Virus record (IMG/VR): IMGVR_UViG_3300028557_000047 | Coordinates: 1 to 55,019 of that record | Direction: 5' to 3' (one strand) | From: a virus | Length of the DNA: 55,019 nt | In this document: positions 33,564 to 41,342 of the stretch, piece by piece | How positions within the stretch are numbered: position 1 is the stretch's first letter | Layout of the letters: every line of letters begins with the position of its first letter | Translations under genes and position numbers: made by a program | The notes under the pieces: generated by a model | Databases searched by the model: none | The model's input: the letters and a program-made list of their open reading frames with translations, nothing else | What the model was told of the DNA's origin: nothing

Positions 33564-33929
33564 ATGATGAACAAACCAGAAGAATTTGACGACTGCATCG
33601 GCTTTAAAGAACAAAAGGACCGCCCAGGTTCTCTAGCTGGTTTTCTTGGAATTGACGAAATCCCAGAGACTGAGGCAGATGCTTGGGCAGAACACAACTA
33701 TATGAACTGGCGTGAACACTGGCAGGATATGCCAGACTTCAAGGTCCGTAATATGGAAGCAGTGAAGCAACTCCTTGTGAACTTTAAGACACAAGAAGAG
33801 TTCCTTGCGTTTGCGGCGGTCCTTGGGCAGAGCCTGACACCTAAAACTCGTAGCGTCTGGTGGCCTCCACAGGAACGTGACAGTAATATCCTAAAGCGCT
33901 GGATTGACGAAGATGATGCGGGGGTATAG
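33564..33929 (+). CDS. Phage protein with WP/TKS-type domain, function unknown
   Basis: A 121-residue protein starting at ATG 33564 (or the adjacent ATG 33567) behind AAAGGAGAAC; an earlier in-frame start would overlap the promoter. The C-terminal half, WQDMPDFKVRNMEAVKQLLVNFKTQEEFLAFAAVLGQ then LTPKTRSVWWPPQERD, resembles a domain found in many phage proteins, sometimes next to ParB-like nuclease or DNA methylase domains. No catalytic residues can be assigned. Its last nine codons (IDEDDAGV) recur almost exactly near the 3' end of the next gene. Confidence 0.55.
   Translation: MMNKPEEFDDCIGFKEQKDRPGSLAGFLGIDEIPETEADAWAEHNYMNWREHWQDMPDFKVRNMEAVKQLLVNFKTQEEFLAFAAVLGQSLTPKTRSVWWPPQERDSNILKRWIDEDDAGV
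33902..33926 (+). repeat. 25-bp direct repeat, copy 1
   Basis: Starts GATTGACGAAGATGATGC at the extreme 3' end of the gene ending 33929; 23 of 25 bases match the copy at 34339-34363. Confidence 0.8.
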
Positions 33930-33931
33930 AA

Positions 33932-34378
33932 ATGGCTAAATGGAATCTGAGCCCCAAATACGAGAAGAATATTGAAGACATTAACTTCTGGGCAAAAGAA
34001 GATAAGATGATTTGGTATAGTACTTGGTGGAGAGGCGGCACCGTTATTATTACCACTGCCACCGATGAAGCACCCGTTATCGATTTGGATAATATCAGTG
34101 ATGATGGACTATCAGTTTATGATCTTCTTGGTGATGGTGAAACCATACTAGATGTAGAAGTGGCTCATTTGTGGGACGGTGACAACTCCGAATGGGCTGT
34201 TATCTCCGGAGATGCATCAGACGAACTGCAAGAAGTTATTGCTGCCTGGGAAGAAGATTGGACCGAAGGGGTAGAAAACCTTGGCTGGACTCAAGAAGAT
34301 ACCGTAATATTTTTCCACGGTGAACTAATACTTGAAAAGATTGACGAAGATGATGCAGGAGTAGTGAGTGAGCAATAA
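33932..34378 (+). CDS. Acidic hypothetical protein
   Basis: A 148-residue, Asp/Glu/Trp-rich protein with no recognised domain. Predicted alternating strands and helices (WYSTWWRGGTVIITTATDEAPVIDL; DELQEVIAAWEEDWTEG). The C-terminus IDEDDAGVVSEQ repeats the end of the upstream gene at DNA level. Its 3' end overlaps the GTG start of the TAGT-like glycosyltransferase by 11 bases and supplies that gene's AGGAG. The strongly acidic composition would suit a DNA mimic or inhibitor, but there is no direct evidence. Confidence 0.45.
   Translation: MAKWNLSPKYEKNIEDINFWAKEDKMIWYSTWWRGGTVIITTATDEAPVIDLDNISDDGLSVYDLLGDGETILDVEVAHLWDGDNSEWAVISGDASDELQEVIAAWEEDWTEGVENLGWTQEDTVIFFHGELILEKIDEDDAGVVSEQ
34339..34363 (+). 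repeat. 25-bp direct repeat, copy 2
   Basis: Second copy, in the same reading frame (IDEDDAGV) near the 3' end of the next gene. Confidence 0.8.
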
Positions 34379-35255
34379 GCCAGAACACCAACCAAAATAT
34401 CCGATCTATATTATTTCCAAAGGGCGTGCAGATACAAGGTTTACAAGTAAGGCGCTAGAACTACTCAAAGTACCATATTACATCGCCGTTGAAGAACACG
34501 AATATGATGCCTACTGTGCGGTGATTGATCCTGCCAAGGTACTGAAGCTACCATTTAGCAACCACGGCAAGGGCTCTGGTGTGGCTCGAAACTGGGTGTG
34601 GGAACACTCTATTGCTAATGGCTTTGATCGTCACTGGGTTCTTGATGACAACATCAAGGAATTTTGGCGCTTCCATCACAATCAACGTATTCGTGTTCAG
34701 TCCGGTTCATTCTTTAGAGCCTGTGAGGACTTCTGTGATCGGTATGAGAACATCGGGCTTGCTGGCTTGCAGTATAAGTTCTTCTGCATGGACAACTATC
34801 CGCACCCGCCTATCACTCAGAACACTCGCCTCATGTCGTGCATTCTCATCGATAACAAGATGGAACATCGCTGGAGAGGCAAGTATAATGAGGACGTGGA
34901 CCTATCACTCAGAGTGCTAAAGTCTGGACTATGCACTATCTTGTTCTATGCTTTCTTGCAGGGTAAGATGAGAACTGGTACCGTGAAAGGCGGCAACACT
35001 GATGAACTGTATGGCATTGGCACATTTGAAAAGTCAAAGATGCTAGTTGAAATGCATCCCGACTGTGTGAAACTTGCCCGACGGTATGGGCGCTGGCACC
35101 ATGTCGTAGACATGAAGCCATTCCGAGGAAATAAACTCATCAAGAAGGAAGGGCTAAATATCAAGAACCAAGTCAATAACTATGGGCTGGTCCTGGCAGA
35201 TAATTTTGGTACCCCAGAGCAGTGTATCATGGAAAAACCGAGAGAAAGATTTTAA
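34368..35255 (+). CDS. TET/JBP-associated-type glycosyltransferase (TAGT/GREB1-like)
   Basis: A 295-residue GT-A-like glycosyltransferase starting at GTG with AGGAG seven bases upstream. The N-terminus YPIYIISKGRADTRFTSKAL, then VPYYIAVEEHEYDAYCAV, SGVARNWVWEHS and the HWVLDDN motif (DxD-like metal site), followed by YNEDVDLSLRVL, match the TAGT family. Comparative genomics links that family to phage DNA-base hypermodification, often with TET/JBP dioxygenases. No dioxygenase is in this window. It forms a translationally overlapping operon with an NDP-sugar epimerase and UDP-glucose dehydrogenase, which could supply its sugar donor. The target (modified base versus protein) is inferred, not shown. 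Confidence 0.75.
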   Translation: MSNKPEHQPKYPIYIISKGRADTRFTSKALELLKVPYYIAVEEHEYDAYCAVIDPAKVLKLPFSNHGKGSGVARNWVWEHSIANGFDRHWVLDDNIKEFWRFHHNQRIRVQSGSFFRACEDFCDRYENIGLAGLQYKFFCMDNYPHPPITQNTRLMSCILIDNKMEHRWRGKYNEDVDLSLRVLKSGLCTILFYAFLQGKMRTGTVKGGNTDELYGIGTFEKSKMLVEMHPDCVKLARRYGRWHHVVDMKPFRGNKLIKKEGLNIKNQVNNYGLVLADNFGTPEQCIMEKPRERF

Positions 35256-36214
35256 TGAGCAAAATTCTAATCACCGGCATTGCAGGCTTTATCGGCTCGA
35301 CGCTTGCACACAAACTTAAAGCCGAAGGGCATGATGTTTGTGGCTTTGATAGCTTCAACGACTATTATGATATCAAACTTAAGTATGATAGAGCCAACTT
35401 GCTAGCTACGGCTTCTGCACCTAGAGTTCCAGTTCACAATTGCAATCTTCTTGAGATTCGCAGACTAGACCGACTGTTTGACTTGGTGAGACCCGAGGTG
35501 GTAATTCACCTAGCGGCATATGCAGGTGTCCGTCACTCATTTGACAACCAGCAACTTTACATTGATAACAACATTACTGGCACTCAGAACCTTATTGAGG
35601 TGTGCGAACGGTATGGTGTCGAGAATGTAATCTATGCTTCGACTTCATGCACTATGGCTGGTTGCCCGCTTCCATGGAAAGAAGACCAGCCGCTGAATAT
35701 GCAGCTGAATCCATATGGTTACACAAAGCGAACCAATGAGTGCCAGTTCAACATGTCAAAGATTAAGAACACCATCGGACTTAGATTTTTTACTGTTTAT
35801 GGTCCATGGGGGCGCCCTGACATGGCGCTGTTTACCTTCACCAAGAAAATCCTAGCTGGTGAACCGATCGACGTGTTTAACAATGGCAATATGATCCGTG
35901 ACTTTACCTACGTGGATGATATTGTAAACGGGCTAAATATTATGATCAACCACATTAATTCGGTTGACAATGCTCGAGAAGTATATAATATAGGTAATGG
36001 TAGACAGGTAAACCTGATGGACTTTATTGCAGAGATTGAGAAAAACCTCGGCATCAAAGCTATTAAGAACTATCTACCAAAACACCCAGCGGATACAATT
36101 GAAACTTGGTCAGATACCACCAAAATTCAAGCGCTAGGCTACACAGCCAATACTCCTATCGAGCAAGGTGTGGCTGAATTTATCAAATGGTATCGTTCTT
36201 ACTATGGAGTCTAA
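35255..36214 (+). CDS. NAD-dependent nucleotide-sugar epimerase (UDP-glucuronate 4-epimerase-like)
   Basis: A 319-residue extended short-chain dehydrogenase. Start ATG 35255 overlaps the previous stop as TAATG. It has the NAD motif GIAGFIG near the N-terminus, VIHLAAYAGVRHSFDNQ, the catalytic STS and YGYTK (Y-x-x-x-K) and RFFTVYGPWGRPDMALFTFT, the last highly typical of UDP-glucuronate/UDP-galacturonate 4-epimerases. Together with the adjacent UDP-glucose dehydrogenase it would make UDP-glucose to UDP-glucuronate to UDP-galacturonate. Other C4 epimerase or dehydratase specificities cannot be excluded. Confidence 0.85.
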   Translation: MSKILITGIAGFIGSTLAHKLKAEGHDVCGFDSFNDYYDIKLKYDRANLLATASAPRVPVHNCNLLEIRRLDRLFDLVRPEVVIHLAAYAGVRHSFDNQQLYIDNNITGTQNLIEVCERYGVENVIYASTSCTMAGCPLPWKEDQPLNMQLNPYGYTKRTNECQFNMSKIKNTIGLRFFTVYGPWGRPDMALFTFTKKILAGEPIDVFNNGNMIRDFTYVDDIVNGLNIMINHINSVDNAREVYNIGNGRQVNLMDFIAEIEKNLGIKAIKNYLPKHPADTIETWSDTTKIQALGYTANTPIEQGVAEFIKWYRSYYGV

Positions 36215-36215
36215 C

Positions 36216-37058
36216 TTGAAAATTGCAATTGTTGGTTTTGGTTTTGTTGGCAAAGCCGTGTCATGGGGGTTTACTCATAAAAAAGTACGACAGTACCTGG
36301 TAGACCCTCTACTGGGTAAAGATATCAGTTCACTAGATAACGTGCACCCAGACATTGCATTTGTCTGTGTCCCTACCCCAATGTCTGAGACGGGAGAGAT
36401 TGAGCCCGCTCTAGTGGTGAATACAGTCAAGTACCTAATTGAAAACACTCCGGCGCTTGTGGTGATTAAGTCGACTATCACCCCTACAGTACTTAAACTA
36501 ATCAAGATGAGTTTGAATCATCCTGGTACTATGGACCGGGTGGTTTATAACCCTGAGTTCTTGACTGAGAACAACGCCAACAGTGACTTTGCAAATCCAG
36601 ACCTGCAGGTCTTTGGTGGAAACATCGTAAGCTGTGAACAGGTGGCGGCAGCATATGATGCATACAGTATTTGTGCTCCATGTCGTACATATTTTGTCAC
36701 ACACGAGGAAGCTAGCTTTATCAAGTATGGCATCAACTGTTACCTTGCCAGTAAAGTTCTTTGGTTTAATCAGTTCAGTGACATTGTCGAAGCCTCAGGA
36801 TGTAGTTACGATGCTGTTTCTACCGCCATGCAAGCAGATGATAGAATCGGCACTTCACACATGATGGTCCCTGGTCCTGATGGTAAAAAAGGCTTTGGCG
36901 GTGCTTGCTTTGCAAAAGACACGGCTGCATTCTCACACTACTCTAATGAGTACTTCACTGTCCTAGATGAAGTCATTGCTAGGAACAACGAAATTCGACT
37001 ACAATATCCTCTTGACCCACGCGAAATCGCGCAATCTGTAACATATAAAGGAAAGTGA
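36216..37058 (+). CDS. UDP-glucose 6-dehydrogenase
   Basis: About 280 residues. I choose TTG 36216 as start: GGAG lies seven bases before it and the protein then begins KIAIVGFGFVG as in homologues. An ATG at 36204 lacks a ribosome binding site. Features are the N-terminal NAD motif GFGFVG, VCVPTP, STITP, YNPEFLTENNA and the catalytic GGACFAKD cysteine loop. It is shorter than bacterial enzymes (about 390), ending soon after the Cys loop, so the C-terminal UDP-binding domain is abbreviated; phage versions are often short. It oxidises UDP-glucose to UDP-glucuronate. TGATG overlap couples it to the next gene. Confidence 0.85.
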   Translation: MKIAIVGFGFVGKAVSWGFTHKKVRQYLVDPLLGKDISSLDNVHPDIAFVCVPTPMSETGEIEPALVVNTVKYLIENTPALVVIKSTITPTVLKLIKMSLNHPGTMDRVVYNPEFLTENNANSDFANPDLQVFGGNIVSCEQVAAAYDAYSICAPCRTYFVTHEEASFIKYGINCYLASKVLWFNQFSDIVEASGCSYDAVSTAMQADDRIGTSHMMVPGPDGKKGFGGACFAKDTAAFSHYSNEYFTVLDEVIARNNEIRLQYPLDPREIAQSVTYKGK

Positions 37059-37501
37059 TGATCGACTACAAATATAGTGAAGATAAAATCCTAAAGGAAG
37101 TCACTGACTATGTCAATGGCACGTATGGTGGGCATTACAGTTACAGTAAGTTCCAAGCTACAGAGTTTATCTTTGATGCTGGTCATGGCACCGGCTTTAA
37201 CATTGGCAACATCCTGAAGTATGCTCAGCGATATGGGCGTAAAGGAACCAAGGAAGAATGGCGCAAGGATATGATGAAAGTCATCCATTATGCCATCATG
37301 CAGCTTCATGTTCACGATAATGAGCAAGATGAACTCATTGAATTCACGGATGCCATTACTCCTGTTACTCCTGATTTTGACTTGAATGGTATCCCTTACC
37401 CTAGCACTGCTGGATACGCCCGCGGAAAACCGATCGATCTAAAGACCGCAGTAGAAACTAAGCTTTCAGTTCCATATGTAAGTAGCAAATCGCATAAATA
37501 A
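37058..37501 (+). CDS. DUF3310/SaV-like protein
   Basis: A 147-residue protein starting at ATG 37058 (TGATG overlap, AAAGGAAAG upstream). Residues 20-75 (YSYSKFQATEFIFDAG...FNIGNILKYAQRYGRKGTKEEWRKDMMKVIHYAIMQL) match the phage DUF3310 pattern, in which a short helix supplies GNxxKYxxR, followed by D(L/M)xKxxxY. These are often labelled nucleotide-kinase-like without biochemical proof. A C-terminal low-complexity 50 residues follows. The role in the sugar operon is unknown. Confidence 0.65.
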   Translation: MIDYKYSEDKILKEVTDYVNGTYGGHYSYSKFQATEFIFDAGHGTGFNIGNILKYAQRYGRKGTKEEWRKDMMKVIHYAIMQLHVHDNEQDELIEFTDAITPVTPDFDLNGIPYPSTAGYARGKPIDLKTAVETKLSVPYVSSKSHK

Positions 37502-37561
37502 GATAGGCGTTAGAGTTTACACTCACCCAAAATCCCCGACATTACATAATAGGAGACAAAT

Positions 37562-38416
37562 TTGTCCATCGAAATTAAAGTACCCATCGAAACTATGCGC
37601 CGCCGTAAACTCTTCGTAGCAACACCGATGTATGGTGGGCAATGCGCCGGAATGTTTACTAAGTCAATTGCTGACCTTTCGGCTCTATGCACAGCAAACG
37701 GAATCCAGGTCCGATTCTACTTCCTATTCAATGAATCACTAATCACAAGAGCTCGAAACTACTGTGCCGATGAGTTCATGCGGTCGGGCGACACTCATAT
37801 GATGTTTATTGATTCTGATATCGGCTTTAATCCTCATGATGTTCTAGCGCTTATGGCTCTACAGGATCATGAAGATGAAACCAACGAATACGATATCATC
37901 GCCGGTCCTTATCCCAAGAAGTGTATCTCATGGGAGAAAATTAAACTGGCAGTAGACAAGGGCTTTGCAGACGAGAATCCAGAAGAACTAAGTAAGTTCG
38001 TTGGTGACTACGTGTTCAACCCAGCCAACGGGACTACCTCTATCCTTCTAGGCGAACCAGCCGAAGTTCTGGAAGCTGGCACTGGCTTCATGATGATCCG
38101 TCGTAAGACCTTTGAAAAGTTCCAGGAAGCATATCCTGAGCAGATGTACACACCCGACCACGTTCGCACTGAGCACTTTGATGGCACCAGGCAGATTATG
38201 GCTTTCTTTGATACTCCCATCTGTAAGGATAGCAACCGGTATCTATCAGAGGACTATATGTTCTGTCAATGGACCCGCAAAGCCGGCATGAAGGTTTGGC
38301 TCTGCCCATGGATGCAACTCAGCCATGTCGGTATGATGATCTTTGGCGGTTCACTAAGTGACCTGGCTAAGATTGGCGCAAATGCTACCGCCGACAGTAG
38401 TGTGAAAAAGAAATAG
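37562..38416 (+). CDS. GT-A-like glycosyltransferase
   Basis: A 284-residue protein read from TTG 37562 behind AGGAGACAAA; an internal ATG at 37595 is the alternative. KLFVATPMYGGQCAGMF, NESLITRARNYCADEF, the FIDSDIGF metal-binding motif and DIIAGPYPKK identify a GT family common in marine myoviruses. The third domain of the large fusion at 5631-8948 has the same layout (IPT, RN.IAD, D-x-D-I-x-F-x-P, IVTG.Y), so they are likely paralogues. Three separate glycosyltransferase loci in one window suggest substantial glycan activity. Confidence 0.8.
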   Translation: MSIEIKVPIETMRRRKLFVATPMYGGQCAGMFTKSIADLSALCTANGIQVRFYFLFNESLITRARNYCADEFMRSGDTHMMFIDSDIGFNPHDVLALMALQDHEDETNEYDIIAGPYPKKCISWEKIKLAVDKGFADENPEELSKFVGDYVFNPANGTTSILLGEPAEVLEAGTGFMMIRRKTFEKFQEAYPEQMYTPDHVRTEHFDGTRQIMAFFDTPICKDSNRYLSEDYMFCQWTRKAGMKVWLCPWMQLSHVGMMIFGGSLSDLAKIGANATADSSVKKK

Positions 38417-38424
38417 AATATTCT

Positions 38425-38432
38425 TATAAATA
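38425..38432 (+). promoter_or_regulatory. Late promoter for gene 38464
   Basis: Perfect TATAAATA 32-39 bases upstream of the ATG; AAAGGACC is the ribosome binding site. Confidence 0.8.
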
Positions 38433-38463
38433 CATAGGAACACTTTCTTAAAGGACCACCTCC

Positions 38464-39063
38464 ATGCCATTACCCGCTTCAGGCGCAATCTCGTTAAATG
38501 ACCTACAAACTGAGTTTGGTGGGTCCAATCCTATTGCCATAACTGAGTATTATCGGGGGGGTGGGCTTGTCCCCGATATTGCAGCAAATAGTTCAGTGCC
38601 GACGAGCGGGCAGATCAGCCTGTCCAACTTCTATAATGCTACCAATGCGGACCCTGTTCCTGCGGCGTTTGATATCACCGGACCTGCAGGTAATGCAAAT
38701 AGTAATCAGATAACCATCACAGGCATCAATACTCCGATTACTCTGAACTTCGGAACAAGTAACGCATATGCCAACGGCATCGACCCAGATCCACTCTATC
38801 TCGAGGAACCCGGCGAAGAATCTATCAGTCTTCAGCTCTACATCTATGTAAACGGATCGTTAGCGAATACGGTGTCATGGGCCTCGCCAGGCGTCGGCAA
38901 CTCAGGTAACATTACTCTTAATGCGAAAGTTACCGTTTCTAATAATGACACACTTAAAGTTGGGCTGGGTGTTTCCGGAGGTGGGAGCGGAGGTGCAACG
39001 TTCAACATAACAAACGACTCTAGTTCTAACACCTCGTTGGATACATTTGATGTCTCGTCATAG
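38464..39063 (+). CDS. Virion (fibre/appendage-like) protein ending at an amber codon
   Basis: A 199-residue late protein. MPLPASGAISLNDLQTEFGG..PIAITEYYRGG and PTSGQISLSNFYNA form an N-terminal module seen in phage appendage and structural proteins. The rest is a beta-sandwich-like module whose C-terminus reads VTVSNNDTLKVG...ITNDSSSNTSLDTFDVSS. The stop is TAG at 39061; the same frame then stays open for 60 codons and encodes a recognisable second copy of that terminal module. The product is therefore either truncated by a nonsense mutation or extended by amber readthrough. Confidence 0.7.
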   Translation: MPLPASGAISLNDLQTEFGGSNPIAITEYYRGGGLVPDIAANSSVPTSGQISLSNFYNATNADPVPAAFDITGPAGNANSNQITITGINTPITLNFGTSNAYANGIDPDPLYLEEPGEESISLQLYIYVNGSLANTVSWASPGVGNSGNITLNAKVTVSNNDTLKVGLGVSGGGSGGATFNITNDSSSNTSLDTFDVSS

Positions 39064-39246
39064 CATCTAAAAAGAACGGTATCAAATAATGATGTGGTTA
39101 CAGTCAACTATTTGATATCTGTCACAGGTGAAAGTCCGGGCGGAGGAGGAACTCAAGTGCCTACCTTATGGACAGTGTCTAATGATTCGAATGCCAACAC
39201 CATACTATCTACATTTACACTTTCCGGGTCTCTAACTAATACATAA
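39064..39246 (+). pseudogene. In-frame continuation after amber stop
   Basis: Sixty sense codons directly after TAG 39061-39063, ending in TAA. It reads HLKRTVSNNDVVTVNYLISV, a Gly-rich turn, then VSNDSNANTILSTFTLSGS. These align with the preceding gene's TVSNNDTLKV, Gly-rich turn and ITNDSSSNTSLDTFDVSS. The frame, module order and absence of an intervening start or ribosome binding site indicate a C-terminal domain separated from its protein by one stop codon. Confidence 0.75.
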
Positions 39247-39290
39247 TAATAAGCTAGTGGCTCGCCAAGATAATCTCTAAAACAAATTGG

Positions 39291-39319
39291 TTGACTTTAT
39301 TGTCTTCCCATAGTACTAT
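39291..39319 (+). promoter_or_regulatory. Sigma70-type promoter for clamp operon
   Basis: TTGACT, 17 bases, TACTAT, then CAATAATCG. The promoter before uvsX (52945) has the same TAGTACTATCAATAATCG core, so the two replication operons share a promoter subtype. Confidence 0.8.
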
Positions 39320-39347
39320 CAATAATCGTGAAACTAGGAGTTTAATA

Positions 39348-40001
39348 ATGAAATTTACACCATCTACTATCCAACTACTTAAGAACTTTGCGGCAATCAA
39401 TCCTTCAATTATCTTCAAAGAAGGTGATACCCTAAGTACTCTATCTCAGTCAAAGTCTGTTTTGGCAAAGGCTAAGCTAGATACTACCATCGTAAAGCAA
39501 TTTGCCATTTACGATCTATCTCGGTTCCTATCGACTCTGGCACTATTCAGCGATCCAGTAATCGAGATCAATGATACAAATATGACTATCAAGCAAGGTA
39601 CTCGTAAGATTAACTACGTCTTTGCCGACCCGTCGCTTATCATTGCGCCACCCGAAAAAGACCTAAAGCTGCCAGCCCCAGAGATTAAGTTCACGCTTAA
39701 TGAAACTGACTTTGCCGACCTAATGAAGGCGCAGTCTGTTCTAAGCCTGCCTGAAATCTCAATTACTGGCGACGGTGAAACCATCACCATCGGCTGTGTC
39801 GATAGTAAAAAGGGCGGCGATAGCTACAGCACTGCCGTTGGCAAGACAACTGATACCTTCCGAATGCTCATCCTTGCAGAGAACATCCGAATCCTGCCTG
39901 GCAATTATGAAGTTGAAGTCACTTCAAAGGGCCTTTCCAAGTTCACCGGTGCTCAGGCAGAGTACTGGATTGCAGTGGAATCCAACAGCACCTTCGGCTA
40001 A
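39348..40001 (+). CDS. gp45: Sliding clamp gp45
   Basis: A 217-residue trimeric clamp for the gp43 polymerase and for gp55-dependent late transcription. Start ATG 39348 follows CTAGGAG; an upstream in-frame ATG overlaps the promoter. KFTPSTIQLLKNFAAINPSI, FAIYDLSRFLSTLAL and the C-terminal half with FRMLILAENIRILPGNYEVEV are typical of T4-like clamps. Length matches T4 gp45 (228). First gene of gp45-44-62-regA. Confidence 0.95.
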   Translation: MKFTPSTIQLLKNFAAINPSIIFKEGDTLSTLSQSKSVLAKAKLDTTIVKQFAIYDLSRFLSTLALFSDPVIEINDTNMTIKQGTRKINYVFADPSLIIAPPEKDLKLPAPEIKFTLNETDFADLMKAQSVLSLPEISITGDGETITIGCVDSKKGGDSYSTAVGKTTDTFRMLILAENIRILPGNYEVEVTSKGLSKFTGAQAEYWIAVESNSTFG

Positions 40002-40020
40002 ACAATAGGACCTTTACATT

Positions 40021-40962
40021 ATGATAAAAGATGACTTCCTTTGGACCGAACTCTATCGGCCCAAGACAATTGAAGACACAATCCTATCCCCTGAGTATAA
40101 GAAAATGTTCCAGAAGTTTGTGGACCAGGGCAACATCCCTAACCTCATTCTCTCTGGAACAGCAGGGGTAGGCAAAACCACTGTAGCCAAAGCCATGCTA
40201 GAGCAACTTGGGTGCGATTACATCGTAATCAATGGTTCGCTCAATGCAGGTATTGACGTCCTTCGGCATGACATTCAACAGTTTGCATCGTCGGTCTCTA
40301 TGCTCGGCGGCCGCAAGTATGTTATTCTTGACGAGGCGGACTATCTATCTGCTGACAAAGTGCAACCGGCTCTGCGTAACTTCATTGAAGAATACTCAAA
40401 GAACTGTGGTTTCATTATGACCTGTAACTACAAGCACAGGATCATTGAGCCACTACACTCTCGGTGCACGGTCATCGACTTCAAGATCAAGAAGGAGGAC
40501 CTACCTTCTCTTGCAGGTCAGTTCCACAAACGTGCTATGCAAATCCTCAAGACTGAAAATGTTGAGGCTGACCCAGCCGCGGTTGCTGCTCTGATTAAGA
40601 TGCACCTACCCGACTGGCGCCGAGTACTAAATGAGCTTCAACGCTACAGTGCCTCTGGTAAGATTGACAGTGGTATTCTCACTTCACTTGATCCTCGGGC
40701 ATTCAAGGAACTCACCGGGTTCCTAAAGAACAAACAGTTCGGTGATGCTCGTCGGTGGCTTGTAGCCAATGCCGACACAGATACCGCTACTCTGTTTAGA
40801 GCGCTATATGATAACTGCTCTCAATACGTAGAACTTGGCTCGATTCCAGCGATGGTGATGGTTCTGGCAAAGTACCAATACCAAGCGGCTTTCGTTGCAG
40901 ATCATGAGATCAACCTTGCTGCGGCGCTGGTTGAACTTATGGTCGAATGTGAGTTCAAGTGA
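40021..40962 (+). CDS. gp44: Clamp loader ATPase gp44
   Basis: A 313-residue AAA+ ATPase, the large clamp loader subunit (four copies with one gp62 in T4). LWTELYRPKTIEDTI starts the protein. Walker A is GTAGVGKTT, Walker B LDEADYLS, sensor 1 FIMTCNY, and the arginine-finger region HSRC follows. The C-terminal collar is helical. Length matches T4 (319). The GTG start of gp62 overlaps its stop. Confidence 0.96.
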   Translation: MIKDDFLWTELYRPKTIEDTILSPEYKKMFQKFVDQGNIPNLILSGTAGVGKTTVAKAMLEQLGCDYIVINGSLNAGIDVLRHDIQQFASSVSMLGGRKYVILDEADYLSADKVQPALRNFIEEYSKNCGFIMTCNYKHRIIEPLHSRCTVIDFKIKKEDLPSLAGQFHKRAMQILKTENVEADPAAVAALIKMHLPDWRRVLNELQRYSASGKIDSGILTSLDPRAFKELTGFLKNKQFGDARRWLVANADTDTATLFRALYDNCSQYVELGSIPAMVMVLAKYQYQAAFVADHEINLAAALVELMVECEFK

Positions 40963-41342
40963 CCACCGAGCCATGGCCCTGGCTGGCTAGCATTAACGGC
41001 AACAAGAAAGACCTGATGGTGGATGATATTGCAGAAAAGCAATATCCCGCCTGGGTAATCAACCGAGGTCTATCGTACTACCCTGATACAGTCATGCAAT
41101 CCAACTTTGTCAATATGCACCACCACCTAGACAATAGGATGGCGTATGACTATCTTATAAATAGCATAAGACCCAGGAAGCGTAATGAGAAGTGGGGTCA
41201 GAAGAATAAATCTGCTGATCTAGCTCTTATATGTGAATATTATGGTTGTGATCGCCGCAAAGGACTCACCGCTCTTTCTATTCTTACGCTCGACCAGATC
41301 GAAGCTATTAAGAAAAAGAACAATAAGGGTGGCGTAAAATGA
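40959..41342 (+). CDS. gp62: Clamp loader small subunit gp62
   Basis: A 127-residue clamp-loader subunit starting at GTG within the gp44 stop (GTGA overlap). PWPWLASINGNKKDLM, YPAWVINRGLSYYPDTVMQSN and HHLDNRMAYDYLINSIRPRKR are diagnostic. Like cyanophage versions it is shorter than T4 gp62 (187). It is coupled to regA by ATGA. Confidence 0.92.
   Translation: MTTEPWPWLASINGNKKDLMVDDIAEKQYPAWVINRGLSYYPDTVMQSNFVNMHHHLDNRMAYDYLINSIRPRKRNEKWGQKNKSADLALICEYYGCDRRKGLTALSILTLDQIEAIKKKNNKGGVK

Noticed and set aside
35222-35254. Earlier starts for the epimerase (35222) and dehydrogenase (36168)
   Set aside because: They would add sequence not seen in homologues and lie within upstream genes without ribosome binding sites.
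41156-41163. TATAAATA inside gp62
   Set aside because: Internal to an early gene and 175 bases from regA; likely chance.
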